Shown one piece after another: positions 44,810 to 53,138 of a stretch of DNA of 64,000 nt. The stretch spans positions 43,022-107,021 of the forward strand of contig JACTMI010000016.1 of the NCBI GenBank assembly GCA_014584695.1, given 5' to 3'. This DNA comes from Acidobacteriota bacterium (GTDB taxonomy: Bacteria; Acidobacteriota; Thermoanaerobaculia; Multivoradales; JAGPDF01). Under the pieces are notes generated by a model. That model was not told where the DNA came from. It searched no databases and was given only the letters and a program-made list of their open reading frames with translations. Position numbers and translations under genes: made by a program. Numbering within the stretch: the stretch's first letter is position 1; each line of letters starts with the position of its first letter.

Positions 44810-45882
44810 AGAGCGTGCTGCTCGACAAGATCGCTTCGGTCACCCGCGCCTGCCCGCTCAAGCGCGAGGTGCGGCTGTCGGCCGAGATCCCCTGCGAAGA
44901 GGGGGTGGTGGTCGCCGTGCGGGTGCGCAGCGACAAGACCACCTACAACCAGCTCGAGCTGCCGAGTGGCCGCATGGCCCAGGTCAAGCGCGGGGACGTG
45001 GTCGCCGGCGCGCTCGGCCACCGGCACGCGCTATTCGGCTACTCCGGCCGGATGCCCGAGCGGCTGGCGCCCGGAGACAGCCTCCATCTGCTCAATCTGG
45101 GCGGCGTGCTCGGCCTGTGCGACTCGGTCAATCCCGACCTCGGCCGGCCCTTCGACTGCGAGGTCCTGGGCGCGGTGCTCGAATTCCCCTACCTCGGCGA
45201 GCGAATCGGCCGCCCGGCTCGCATCGCGCGCGAGCCATTGCCCGAGGCGCCGCCGCTCGCCACCCAGGGCGTGCCGCTGGTGGCGCTGGTCGGCACCTGC
45301 ATGAGCGCCGGCAAGACCGCGGCGGCGTGCGCGATCGTGCGCGAGCTCGTCCACGAGGGCATGACCCTCGACGCCTTCAAGGCGACCGGCGTCTCGCTCC
45401 GGCGCGACATCCTGGCGATGGAGGACGCCGGGGCGCGGCGGACGGCGATCTTCACCGATCTCGGCGTGGTCGCCACCACGCGCGCCAACTCGGCGCGGGT
45501 GACCCGGGTGCTGGCGTCGCGGCTGGCCGCCGAGCGGCCGGACGCGATCGTGGTCGAGCTCGGCGACGGTCTGCTCGGCGCCTACGGCGTCGATGCCATC
45601 CTCGAGGACGAGGCGCTGCGCGCGAGCTTCACCGCCGTGGTGCTGGCCGCCAACGATCCGGTGGCGGCCTGGGGCGGAGTCAAGATCCTGCGCGAGCGCT
45701 ACGGGCTCGAGCCGGTGGCGGTCACCGGTCCGGCGACCGACAACGCGGTCGGCACCTCGATGATCGAGGGCGATCTCGGCGTGCCGGCGGCCAACGGCCG
45801 CACCTCGGCGGAGCGGCTGGCCGGCCTGGTCGCCGCCCGACTCGAATCGGCGCGGGCGCCGCAGGCGCTGGAGGCGCCATGA
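44806..45882 (+). CDS. P-loop protein of the arginine operon (DUF1611/DgcN-like), candidate acylglutamate-forming enzyme
   Basis: A 358-residue protein in two parts. The N-terminal region (about 1-140) is mostly beta (VVVAVRVRSDKTTYNQLELPSG). The C-terminal P-loop domain has the BioD-type Walker A GTCMSAGKT (163-171), then FKATGV, VVELGDGLLGAYGVDAIL and AANDPVAAWGG. The GTxxxxxGK spacing and downstream pattern resemble DUF1611, a family that I recall includes the D-glutamate N-acetyltransferase DgcN. It sits between argG and argC with 4-nt overlaps, where related operons keep an N-acetylglutamate synthase, and no other enzyme for that step is present. Catalytic role is inference. Confidence 0.65.
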   Translation: MKSVLLDKIASVTRACPLKREVRLSAEIPCEEGVVVAVRVRSDKTTYNQLELPSGRMAQVKRGDVVAGALGHRHALFGYSGRMPERLAPGDSLHLLNLGGVLGLCDSVNPDLGRPFDCEVLGAVLEFPYLGERIGRPARIAREPLPEAPPLATQGVPLVALVGTCMSAGKTAAACAIVRELVHEGMTLDAFKATGVSLRRDILAMEDAGARRTAIFTDLGVVATTRANSARVTRVLASRLAAERPDAIVVELGDGLLGAYGVDAILEDEALRASFTAVVLAANDPVAAWGGVKILRERYGLEPVAVTGPATDNAVGTSMIEGDLGVPAANGRTSAERLAGLVAARLESARAPQALEAP

Positions 45883-45908
45883 CCAGATGGCCCCCGGAGG
45901 CGCGATGA
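45879..45908 (+). CDS. Nine-codon minicistron linking the P-loop gene and argC
   Basis: ATG-ACC-AGA-TGG-CCC-CCG-GAG-GCG-CGA-TGA encodes MTRWPPEAR. Its ATG overlaps the stop of the P-loop gene and its TGA overlaps the argC ATG, both as ATGA. GGAGG occurs before both starts. It contains two Arg codons, one of them AGA, expected to be rare in this GC-rich genome. It could couple or sense arginine during argC translation; it may also be chance. Confidence 0.35.
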   Translation: MTRWPPEAR

Positions 45909-46993
45909 CCGGGGCTCCCTCGGCCGGCGCCGCGGCCGCTCCCATTCCCACGGCGCTCCTCGGCGGCAGCGGCTATGTGGCGGGCGAGCTGCTCCGGCTG
46001 CTCGCCGGCCACGGCGGCTTCGCGCCCGCCGCCGTGGTCTCCGAGAGCCGCGCCGGCGAGCCGGTCGGCGCGGCGTTTCCCCATCTGGCGCAGGCCTGGT
46101 CCGAGCTTTCTTTCACCGCCGCCGGCGCGCTGGACGCCCTGTTCGCGAGCTCGCGGCGCGCGGTGCTCGTCTCGGCGGCGCCGCACGGCGCCTCGGCGCC
46201 GGCGGTGGCGGCGGCGCTCGGGCTCGCGGCGCGGCGCGGCTGCGCGCTCGTCGTCGTCGACTTGTCGGCCGATTTCCGCTTCGCCGAGGCGGCGGCCTGG
46301 AGCGCGGTCTACGGCCATCCCCACCCCGCGCCCGAGCTGCTGGCGAGCTTCGAGCGCGGGGTGCCGGAGCATCTCGGCGCCCCCGGCGGCGATCGCTTCG
46401 CTCATCCCGGCTGCTTCTCGACCGCGGTCCTGCTGCCGCTCGTGCCGCTCCTCTCGCTCGGCCTGATCCGGCCCGAGGTCGCGGTGACGGCGATCACCGG
46501 CTCGACCGGCAGCGGTCGCGCGCCCTCGGCCACCACCCACCATCCCGAGCGGCGCTCGACCGTGGTCGCCTACGCGCCGCTCGCCCACCGCCACGAGCCG
46601 GAGATCGTCGAGCTCGCCCGGCGGGCCACCGGCGTCACCGCCGAGCTCTCCTTCGTGCCGCAGTCGGGACCGCACGCGCGCGGCATCTACGCCACGCTCC
46701 ACGCCCGGCTCGCGCGCCCGGCGCGGGCGGACGAGGTGGCGGCCGCGCTCGCCGAGTTCTACGACGCTTCGCCCTTCGTCACGGTCGCGACCGCGCCGCC
46801 GCGGCTGATCGACGTCGCCGCCTCGAACCGCGCCGTGCTCGGGGTGGCGGCGCGCGGCGACCAGCTGGTGGTGACCTCGGCGCTGGACAATCTGATGAAA
46901 GGGGCCGCCGGCGGCGGCCTGCAGTGGCTCAACCGTCGCTTCGGCTTTCCCGAGACCCAGGGGCTCGCGGCTCCGGGCCCGGGCTGGCTCTGA
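45905..46993 (+). CDS. argC: N-acyl-gamma-glutamyl-phosphate reductase
   Basis: NADPH-dependent reduction of acylglutamyl phosphate to the semialdehyde. The 362-residue protein has the N-terminal Rossmann motif LLGGSGYVAGELLRLLAGH and the catalytic Cys in FAHPGCFSTAVLLPL. GSTGSGRAPSATTHHPER and SFVPQSGPHARGIYATLHARL follow. ATG 45905 is chosen because GGAGG lies 5 nt upstream; ATG 45887 would add six residues. Confidence 0.95.
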   Translation: MTGAPSAGAAAAPIPTALLGGSGYVAGELLRLLAGHGGFAPAAVVSESRAGEPVGAAFPHLAQAWSELSFTAAGALDALFASSRRAVLVSAAPHGASAPAVAAALGLAARRGCALVVVDLSADFRFAEAAAWSAVYGHPHPAPELLASFERGVPEHLGAPGGDRFAHPGCFSTAVLLPLVPLLSLGLIRPEVAVTAITGSTGSGRAPSATTHHPERRSTVVAYAPLAHRHEPEIVELARRATGVTAELSFVPQSGPHARGIYATLHARLARPARADEVAAALAEFYDASPFVTVATAPPRLIDVAASNRAVLGVAARGDQLVVTSALDNLMKGAAGGGLQWLNRRFGFPETQGLAAPGPGWL

Positions 46994-47014
46994 CCCGTGC
47001 GCGAGGAGGAACCG

Positions 47015-48202
47015 ATGCTCGCCCCACTCCCCCGGCCGGCCGCTCCGGCGCCGCCGCTCGACGTCGCCGGCGCGCCGAGCGCGCTCTTGCCGGTCTACGC
47101 GCAGCTGCCGGTCGAGCCGATCTCGGGCGACGGCTCGATTCTCCTCACCCGCGACGGCCGGCGCCTGATCGACTTCTACGGCGGCCACGCGGTGGCGCTT
47201 CTGGGCTACGGCCACCCCCGCTTTCTCGCCGCGCTCGAACGCCAGGCGCGGGCGCTCCACTTCCAGTCGAACGCGGTGCCGGCCGAAGTGCGCGAGCGGG
47301 CGGCGGCGGCGCTGGTCGCCATCGCCCCGGAGGGCCTCTCCCAGGTCGCCTTCTTCAACAGCGGCGCCGAGGCGAACGAGAACGCGCTGCGGATCGCCTT
47401 CCGGGCCACCGGGCGCGAGCGGGTGGTGGCGGTCGAGGGGGCCTTTCACGGCCGGACCGCGGCGGCGGCCGCGGTGACCTGGGGAGCCTCGAAGTGGTAC
47501 GGCTTCCCGCGCGCGCCGTTCGACGTCGTCTTCGCGGCGCGCACGCCCGAGGCGGTCGCGGCGGCGATCGACGACCGCACGGCGGCGGTGATCCTCGAGC
47601 CGATCCAGGGGGTCGCCGGCGCCCGGCCGCTCGGCGTCGAGCTGCTCGAGGCGGCGCGCGCGGCGACGCTCGCCCACGGCGCGCTGCTGATCCTCGACGA
47701 GGTCCAGTCCGGCATGGGGCGCGTCGGCGCGCCGTTCGCCGCGCGCCTCTACGGCGTCACGCCCGACCTGCTGACCGTGGGCAAGGGGCTCGCCGGCGGG
47801 CTGCCGGCCTCGGCCGTGGTGGCGCGACCCGAAGCGGTCGCGGGGCTCGGCGTCGGCGACCTCGGCACCACCTTCGGCGGCGGGCAGCTGGCCATGGCGG
47901 CGGTCGAGGAAGTGATCGCGATCCTGCTCGAGGAGGGGCTGATCCCGCGCGCGCGGGTCCTCGCCGAGCAGATTCGGCGCGCCTGCGCGGTCGGCCCCGT
48001 GGTCGGTTTCCAGGGCGAGGGGCTCCTGCTCGGCCTGCGCACGACGCGGCCGGCGGCGACGATCCAGGCCGAGCTGCTCGCGCGCGGCATCCTGGTCGGC
48101 ACCAGCGCGGACCCGCACGTGATCCGCCTCCTGCCGCCCTTGGTGCTGGGAGCCGCGCAGGTCGAGGCGCTCGCCGCCGCGCTCGCGGAGCTGCCGGCGT
48201 GA
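47015..48202 (+). CDS. argD: Acetylornithine-type aminotransferase
   Basis: A class-III PLP aminotransferase converting acylglutamate semialdehyde to acylornithine. The 395-residue protein has IDFYGGHAVALLGYGHP, FFNSGAEANENALR, FHGRTAAAAAVT, AVILEPIQGVAG, LILDEVQSGMGR and the PLP lysine in TVGKGLAGGLPASA. ATG 47015 is preferred over GTG 46997 because GAGGAGGA lies 4 nt before it. The stop overlaps the next GTG. Confidence 0.95.
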   Translation: MLAPLPRPAAPAPPLDVAGAPSALLPVYAQLPVEPISGDGSILLTRDGRRLIDFYGGHAVALLGYGHPRFLAALERQARALHFQSNAVPAEVRERAAAALVAIAPEGLSQVAFFNSGAEANENALRIAFRATGRERVVAVEGAFHGRTAAAAAVTWGASKWYGFPRAPFDVVFAARTPEAVAAAIDDRTAAVILEPIQGVAGARPLGVELLEAARAATLAHGALLILDEVQSGMGRVGAPFAARLYGVTPDLLTVGKGLAGGLPASAVVARPEAVAGLGVGDLGTTFGGGQLAMAAVEEVIAILLEEGLIPRARVLAEQIRRACAVGPVVGFQGEGLLLGLRTTRPAATIQAELLARGILVGTSADPHVIRLLPPLVLGAAQVEALAAALAELPA

Positions 48203-49206
48203 AGCGCTTGCTGTCGCTCGGCGAGACCCCGCTCGGCGAGATCGAGGAGCTGCTCGCGCTCGCCCGCCGGCTCGAATCGCACCCCGAGCCGACGGCGCTC
48301 GCCGGTCGGGTGCTGGGGCTGCTGTTCTTCGATCCGTCGCTGCGCACGCTGGCCTCTATGCAATCGGGGATGGCGCGCCTCGGCGGCAGCTCGTTCGTCA
48401 TCTCGCCGGGCCGCGGGAGCTGGCCGCTCGAGACCCGCGCCGGCGTGGTCATGGACGGTGACGCCGCCGAGCACGTGCGCGAGGCGCTGCCGGTGCTGGC
48501 GGGTTACGCCGACGCCCTCGCCATCCGCGCTTTCGCCTCGCTCTCCGACCTCGACGCCGACTGCGCGGACGAGCCGATGCGGACCTTCGCGAGCCTGGTC
48601 GACCGGCCGCTCGTCAACCTCGAGTCGGCGGTCGACCACCCCTGCCAGGCGCTCGGCGACTGGAAGGCGATGGACGACCTCGGGGTGCCGCGCGCCGGCA
48701 AGCTGGTGCTCACCTGGGCGAACCATCCGAAGCCGCTGCCGCTCGCGGTGCCGGCGGCGGTGGCGGAGATGGCGGCGCTGCGCGGCATGGAGGTGGTGGT
48801 GCTGCGGCCCGAGCCCTACGCGCTGCCGGCGCCGCTCGCGGCGCGCGCGGCCCGCGCCGCCGAGCGGGGTGGCGGCAGCTTCCGCGAGAGCGCCGAGCGC
48901 GCCGAGGCGCTCGCGGGCGCCGACGTCGTCTACGCCAAGTCGTGGGCTTCGGCGCGCCACTACGGCGACCGCGAGGCCGAGCGCTCGGCGCGCGCCGCGC
49001 TCGCCGACTGGTGCGTCGACGAGCCCTGGTTCGAGCGCGCGCCCGGCGCGCGCTTCTTTCACTGCCTGCCGGTGCGGCGCAATGTCGTGGTCGCCGACCG
49101 GGTGCTCGACGGGCCGAGGAGCGCCGTGGTCCATCAGGCGCACCAGCGGCTCTGGGTCCAGATGGCGGTGCTGCACCACCTGCTGGTGGGGAGGAGACGA
49201 GGATGA
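48199..49206 (+). CDS. N-acetyl/N-succinyl-ornithine carbamoyltransferase (ArgF')
   Basis: Carbamoylates acylated ornithine, unlike classical OTCase. The 335-residue protein has the carbamoyl-phosphate loop FDPSLRT (44-50) with Leu replacing the usual Thr of STRT, DHPCQALGDW, WANHPKPLPLAVP and FHCLPVRRNVVV, all as in the acetyl-/succinyl-ornithine group. At the position that separates succinyl (Pro90) from acetyl (Glu92) enzymes, in VMDGDxxEH, it has Ala90. Substrate therefore cannot be fixed. The 4-nt overlaps at both ends fit a translationally coupled operon. Confidence 0.88.
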   Translation: MKRLLSLGETPLGEIEELLALARRLESHPEPTALAGRVLGLLFFDPSLRTLASMQSGMARLGGSSFVISPGRGSWPLETRAGVVMDGDAAEHVREALPVLAGYADALAIRAFASLSDLDADCADEPMRTFASLVDRPLVNLESAVDHPCQALGDWKAMDDLGVPRAGKLVLTWANHPKPLPLAVPAAVAEMAALRGMEVVVLRPEPYALPAPLAARAARAAERGGGSFRESAERAEALAGADVVYAKSWASARHYGDREAERSARAALADWCVDEPWFERAPGARFFHCLPVRRNVVVADRVLDGPRSAVVHQAHQRLWVQMAVLHHLLVGRRRG

Positions 49207-50129
49207 AGGACGTCGGACAGCGGACGGCCGAGCTCGCCGGCCTCAAGCACGCGATCCCCTACGTCCGCCTGTTCAAGGGGCGGACTTTCGTGATCAAGCT
49301 CGGCGGCGAGAGCGTCGCCGACGAGGCGGTGCTCGCCGGTTTCCTGGCGCAAATCGAAGTGCTCGGCCAGCTCGGCGTGCGGGTGGTCCTGGTGCACGGC
49401 GGCGGCCCGCAGGCGACCGCGCTCGCCGGCCGGCTGGGGCTCGAAACCCGGATGGTCGACGGCCGCCGGGTGACCGACGCGCCGACCCTCGAGGCGACCG
49501 TGATGGCGCTCGCCGGCCAGGTCAACACCCGCGTGCTGTCGGCCTGCCGGGCGGCGGGGCTGGCGGCGGTGGGGCTCACCGGCGTCGACGCCGGTCTGTT
49601 GACGGCGCGCCGACGGCCGCCGGTCGCCGCGCTCTCGGGCGAGCTGGTCGACTACGGCTTCGTCGGCGACCTCGAGGGGGTGGACGTCACGCTGCTCGGC
49701 CGGCTGGCCGACGCCGGCTTCGTGCCGGTGGTCGCCTCGCTCGCGGCGGCGGCGGACGGCACGCCGCTCAACGTCAACGCCGACACCGTCGCGGCGGCGC
49801 TCGCGGTCGCGCTGGGCGCCGAGAAGCTCGTCCTCGCCACCGCGAAGCCGGGGATCCTGGAGCGCGAGAACGATCCCGCCTCGCTGATCTCCTTCCTCGA
49901 TCGCCACGGGCTCGCCGAGCTGCGCGAGCGGGGAGCGCTCGCCGGCGGCATGCTGCCCAAGGCGGCCGCGATCGAGCGCGCGCTCGACGGCGGCGTCCGC
50001 CGGGTGCACGTGATCGCCGCCGCGGCGCCGGACGCGCTGCTCGCCGAGGTCTTCACCAACGAGGGGATCGGCACGCTGGTGGTCGCCGACGCCGCGGCGC
50101 TCGCCCCGGAGGAGGTCGCCCAGAGTTGA
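49203..50129 (+). CDS. argB: Acetylglutamate kinase family (N-acylglutamate kinase)
   Basis: Phosphorylates N-acylglutamate, the second step of the pathway. The 308-residue amino-acid kinase has FVIKLGGESVADEAVL, VLVHGGGPQATALAGRLGLETRMVDGRRVTD, NVNADTVAAALAVALGAEKLVLAT and ALAGGMLPKAAAIERAL. The N-terminal extension before the first beta strand (about 28 residues) is as in arginine-sensitive kinases. The ATG overlaps the argF' stop and the stop overlaps the TTG of the next gene. Confidence 0.93.
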   Translation: MKDVGQRTAELAGLKHAIPYVRLFKGRTFVIKLGGESVADEAVLAGFLAQIEVLGQLGVRVVLVHGGGPQATALAGRLGLETRMVDGRRVTDAPTLEATVMALAGQVNTRVLSACRAAGLAAVGLTGVDAGLLTARRRPPVAALSGELVDYGFVGDLEGVDVTLLGRLADAGFVPVVASLAAAADGTPLNVNADTVAAALAVALGAEKLVLATAKPGILERENDPASLISFLDRHGLAELRERGALAGGMLPKAAAIERALDGGVRRVHVIAAAAPDALLAEVFTNEGIGTLVVADAAALAPEEVAQS

Positions 50130-51253
50130 GCCTCTCGGACGCCGAGCTCCTGGCGCTCCACGCGGAGCTGGTCGCGACGCCGTCGGTCTCCGGCGCGGAG
50201 GGTCCGATCGCCGATCGGATGGCGGGTTTCCTGGCGGCGCACGGCGCCGCGGTGGAGCGCCTCGGCGACACCCTGCTCGCCTTCACCGGTCCGCCGCCCG
50301 GCAGCGCGCCGCTGGTCGTCTTCGACAGCCACCTCGACACCGTGCCGGCGGCCCCCGGCTGGAGCCGCGACCCGACGCGGGCGACGCGCGAGGCGGACCG
50401 CATCTACGGCCTCGGGGCCAACGACGCCAAGGCGTCGGCGGCGGCGATGACCGCGGCCTTCCTCGCCGCCGCCGGCGGCGAGCTGCCGTTCACGCTGGCG
50501 CTGGCGCTGGTCGAGGGCGAGGAGACGACGAGCGCCGGCACGGCGCGCGTCGTCGCGGCGCTCGCCGAGCGGGGCCTGGCGCCCTGGGCGGCGGTGGTGG
50601 GGGAGCCGACGAGCCTCGACGTCGCGGTGGCGCAGAAGGGTCTCCTGGTGCTGGAGCTCGTGGCCCGCGGCGAGGCGGCCCACGCCGCCCACGCGCGGGC
50701 CTTAGGAGCGCGCAACGCGGCGCTCGCCCTGGCGCGCGACCTGGTGGCGCTCGCCGCGCTGCCGCCCGGGCCCGAGGATCCCTGGCTCGGCCGGGCGACG
50801 GTCGAGCCCACGGTGCTCTCCGGCGGCAGCGCGCGCAACGTCGTGCCGGCCGAGGCCCGCGCCGTGCTCGACTGCCGGACCGTGCCGGCCGAGCCGCCGG
50901 AAGCGCTGGTGGCGCGGCTCGCCGCCGCGGTCGAGGGCGAGCTCGCCGTGCTCTCGGACCGGCTGCGGCCGGTCGCCACCGCGATCGACTCGCCGCTCGT
51001 CGCCGCCGCGCGGCGGGCGCGGCCGAGCGCCTCGCTCTACGGCTCGGCGACGCTCTCGGATCTGGTCTTCTTTCGCGACTGTCCGGCGATCAAGGTCGGA
51101 CCCGGCGAGAGCGCCCGCTCGCACCGCGCCGACGAATACGTCCGCGCCGACGAGCTGATCGCCGGCGCGGCTTTCTATCGGCGGCTGCTCGACGAGCTGG
51201 CGGCGGAGCTCGCGGCGCCGGGCCGGGGCTGGAATTTCGAGGCGCTGGGATGA
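50126..51253 (+). CDS. M20-family deacylase, ArgE/DapE-like (acyl-citrulline or acyl-ornithine deacylase)
   Basis: A 375-residue zinc peptidase-like enzyme. Metal ligands and catalytic residues lie in FDSHLDTVP, GANDAKAS and EGEETTSAG, then GEPTSLDVAVAQKG and a dimerisation domain. In this pathway it should remove the acyl group after carbamoylation, giving citrulline for ArgG. TTG 50126 overlaps the argB stop (TTGA) and gives the expected N-terminus LSDAELLALHAELVATPSVSG. The stop overlaps the argH ATG. Confidence 0.9.
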   Translation: MSLSDAELLALHAELVATPSVSGAEGPIADRMAGFLAAHGAAVERLGDTLLAFTGPPPGSAPLVVFDSHLDTVPAAPGWSRDPTRATREADRIYGLGANDAKASAAAMTAAFLAAAGGELPFTLALALVEGEETTSAGTARVVAALAERGLAPWAAVVGEPTSLDVAVAQKGLLVLELVARGEAAHAAHARALGARNAALALARDLVALAALPPGPEDPWLGRATVEPTVLSGGSARNVVPAEARAVLDCRTVPAEPPEALVARLAAAVEGELAVLSDRLRPVATAIDSPLVAAARRARPSASLYGSATLSDLVFFRDCPAIKVGPGESARSHRADEYVRADELIAGAAFYRRLLDELAAELAAPGRGWNFEALG

Positions 51254-52437
51254 GCCGCCTGTGGGACCGGGGCGCGCCGCTCGACCAGCGCGTGCTCGCC
51301 TACACCGCGGGCGAGGATCATGCGCTCGACGACCGGCTGGTCGGCCACGACGTGCGCGCCTCGGTGGCGCACGCCGAGATGCTCCGCGACCGCGGCCTGC
51401 TGGCGCCGGACGACTGCGCGGCGATCCGCGCCGGCCTCGAAGCGCTCGCCGCGGAGCACGCGCGGGGGCTCTGGCGGGTCGAGCTCGGCGACGAGGACGT
51501 CCACACCGCGCTCGAGCGGCGGTTGACCGAGCGGATCGGCGCCGCCGGCGGCCGGGTGCATCTCGGGCGCTCCCGCAACGACCAGGTGCTGGCGGCGCTG
51601 CGGCTCTGGATGAAGGAAGAAGCGACGGCGCTCGCCGCCGCGGCCCGCGCCGTCGCCGCCGCGCTCGGGCGCGTGGCCGCCGCGCACCCGGAGATGGCGC
51701 TGCCGGGCTACACCCACCTGCAGCCGGCGATGCCGTCGTCGGTCGCGCTCTGGGCCGGGGGCTTCGCCGCCGAGCTCGAGGACGACGCGCGCGGGCTCGA
51801 GCGCTCGCTCGGCCGCGTCGACCGCAACCCGCTCGGCTCGGCCGCCGGCTACGGCACGCCCGGGCTGCCGATCGACCGCGAGGCGACCCGCGCCGCGCTC
51901 GGCTTCGCGGCCACCCAGGAGCCGGTCACCGCGGTGCAGCTGTCGCGCGGCAAGGCCGAGGCCCAGCTGCTGTTCGAAGTCCACCTGCTGACGCAGGACC
52001 TCGGGCGGTTGGCGGCCGACCTGGTCTGGTTCGCTTCCAAGGAGATGGGCTTCGTCGAGCTGCCGGCGGCGATGACGACCGGCAGCTCGATCATGCCGCA
52101 GAAGAAGAACCCCGACCTCTACGAGCTCGCCCGCGCGGCCGGCGCGGTGACCCTCGCCGCCCTGGTCGAGGCGCTCGCGCTCCCCGCCAAGCTCCCCTCC
52201 GGCTACCACCGCGACCTGCAGCGCCTGAAGGCCCCGCTCTTCCGCGCCTGCGACCTGGCGCGCGCGACCTGCGACCTCTTCACCGCGACCCTCCCCGACC
52301 TGCGCTTCGTCCCGGAGCGGATCGCCCTCCCCCCCGAGCTCCACGCCGCCGAGGAGGCCCACCGCCTCGTGCTCGAAGAGGGCATCCCCTTCCGCGAGGC
52401 GTACCGGCGAGTGGCGGCGCGTTACCGAGGGAGCTGA
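51250..52437 (+). CDS. argH: Argininosuccinate lyase
   Basis: Cleaves argininosuccinate to arginine and fumarate. The 395-residue protein has DVHTALERRL, VHLGRSRNDQV, GYTHLQPAMPSSVALWA and the fumarase-superfamily signature TGSSIMPQKKNPD. It is a little shorter than the usual 450-470 residues; the C-terminal tail is brief. Last gene of the operon, ending 13 bp before a convergent lipoprotein gene. Confidence 0.96.
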   Translation: MSRLWDRGAPLDQRVLAYTAGEDHALDDRLVGHDVRASVAHAEMLRDRGLLAPDDCAAIRAGLEALAAEHARGLWRVELGDEDVHTALERRLTERIGAAGGRVHLGRSRNDQVLAALRLWMKEEATALAAAARAVAAALGRVAAAHPEMALPGYTHLQPAMPSSVALWAGGFAAELEDDARGLERSLGRVDRNPLGSAAGYGTPGLPIDREATRAALGFAATQEPVTAVQLSRGKAEAQLLFEVHLLTQDLGRLAADLVWFASKEMGFVELPAAMTTGSSIMPQKKNPDLYELARAAGAVTLAALVEALALPAKLPSGYHRDLQRLKAPLFRACDLARATCDLFTATLPDLRFVPERIALPPELHAAEEAHRLVLEEGIPFREAYRRVAARYRGS

Positions 52438-52455
52438 GCCCGGCGGCGTCTCAGC
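52433..52455. terminator. Weak hairpin between argH and the convergent lipoprotein gene
   Basis: GCTGAG (52433-52438) and CTCAGC (52450-52455) form a short inverted repeat spanning both stop codons. No T-run follows on either strand, so termination here is only a possibility. Confidence 0.25.
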
Positions 52456-52897
52456 CGTAGGCGGGCGCCGGGGCGCGGTGCCAGCGCATGGGGCGTTTTT
52501 CGGGGACGATGAGCTCGAAGGGGGAGCGGTTGATGGTGCCGCGGACGAGGAACTCGCGGGCTTCGGGACCGGGCTCGAGCTCGTAGATCTCCTCGATCTC
52601 GAAGGTCAGGCCCTTGCCGAGGCTCCCCGCCTGCTTGAACTTCTCGAACTCGGTGTAGGCCCAGTTGAACTCGGTCGAGTCGTTGATGACGTACTTGTCA
52701 CGCCACCAGAGACAGATCGCGGTCTGGTACTCGATGGTGGCGGCGTTGCCGACGTCGGAGACGGTCTCGAGCACCTGGACGACGCGCTTCTCGACCAGGT
52801 CCTCGGGATTGCCGAAGAGCACCCGGTCGAGGTCGCACCCGCCGAGAGCGAGCGCGGCCACCGCGAGCGAAGCGAAGCGCAACCCGAGCTGCCGCAT
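52451..52897 (-). CDS. Small lipoprotein of unknown function
   Basis: A 148-residue protein with a lipobox ALGGC (lipid-modified Cys about residue 21), then KRVVQVLETVSDVGNAATIEYQTAICLWWRDKYV and a beta-rich end (YELEPGPEAREFLVRGTINRSPFELIV). GGGAGGA lies 4-5 nt before the ATG. I do not recognise the family. It is convergent with argH. Confidence 0.8.
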   Translation of the reverse strand: MRQLGLRFASLAVAALALGGCDLDRVLFGNPEDLVEKRVVQVLETVSDVGNAATIEYQTAICLWWRDKYVINDSTEFNWAYTEFEKFKQAGSLGKGLTFEIEEIYELEPGPEAREFLVRGTINRSPFELIVPEKRPMRWHRAPAPAYG

Positions 52898-53009
52898 GTA
52901 TCCTCCCGTGGACGATCTGGTGGACGACCGCCCGAATCTGCCGGAAAATCGGGGCTCGGGTCAAGCGCAGACCGCCCACGGAACTGCCGCCTGGCGAAAG
53001 GGGCCGACG

Positions 53010-53138
53010 ATGATTTCGCGCGGAGAGCTCGAAGCCCGGCGCCGAGCGCTCGGACGACTGACGCGGCGAAAGACCCACGCCATGGCGGATGCCGCCGCCC
53101 GTGAGCTCGATGCGGCAGCCGGCGGGGGCTCGCGGTGA
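53010..53138 (+). CDS. 42-residue ORF coupled to the PhyH-type gene
   Basis: A short Arg/Ala-rich helical peptide (MISRGELEARRRALGRLT...) with AAAGGGG 6 nt before the ATG. Its TGA overlaps the GTG of the dioxygenase gene (GTGA at 53135-53138), the same junction style as real operon genes here. No homologue is recognised, so it could be a coupling leader ORF rather than a functional protein. Confidence 0.45.
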   Translation: MISRGELEARRRALGRLTRRKTHAMADAAARELDAAAGGGSR

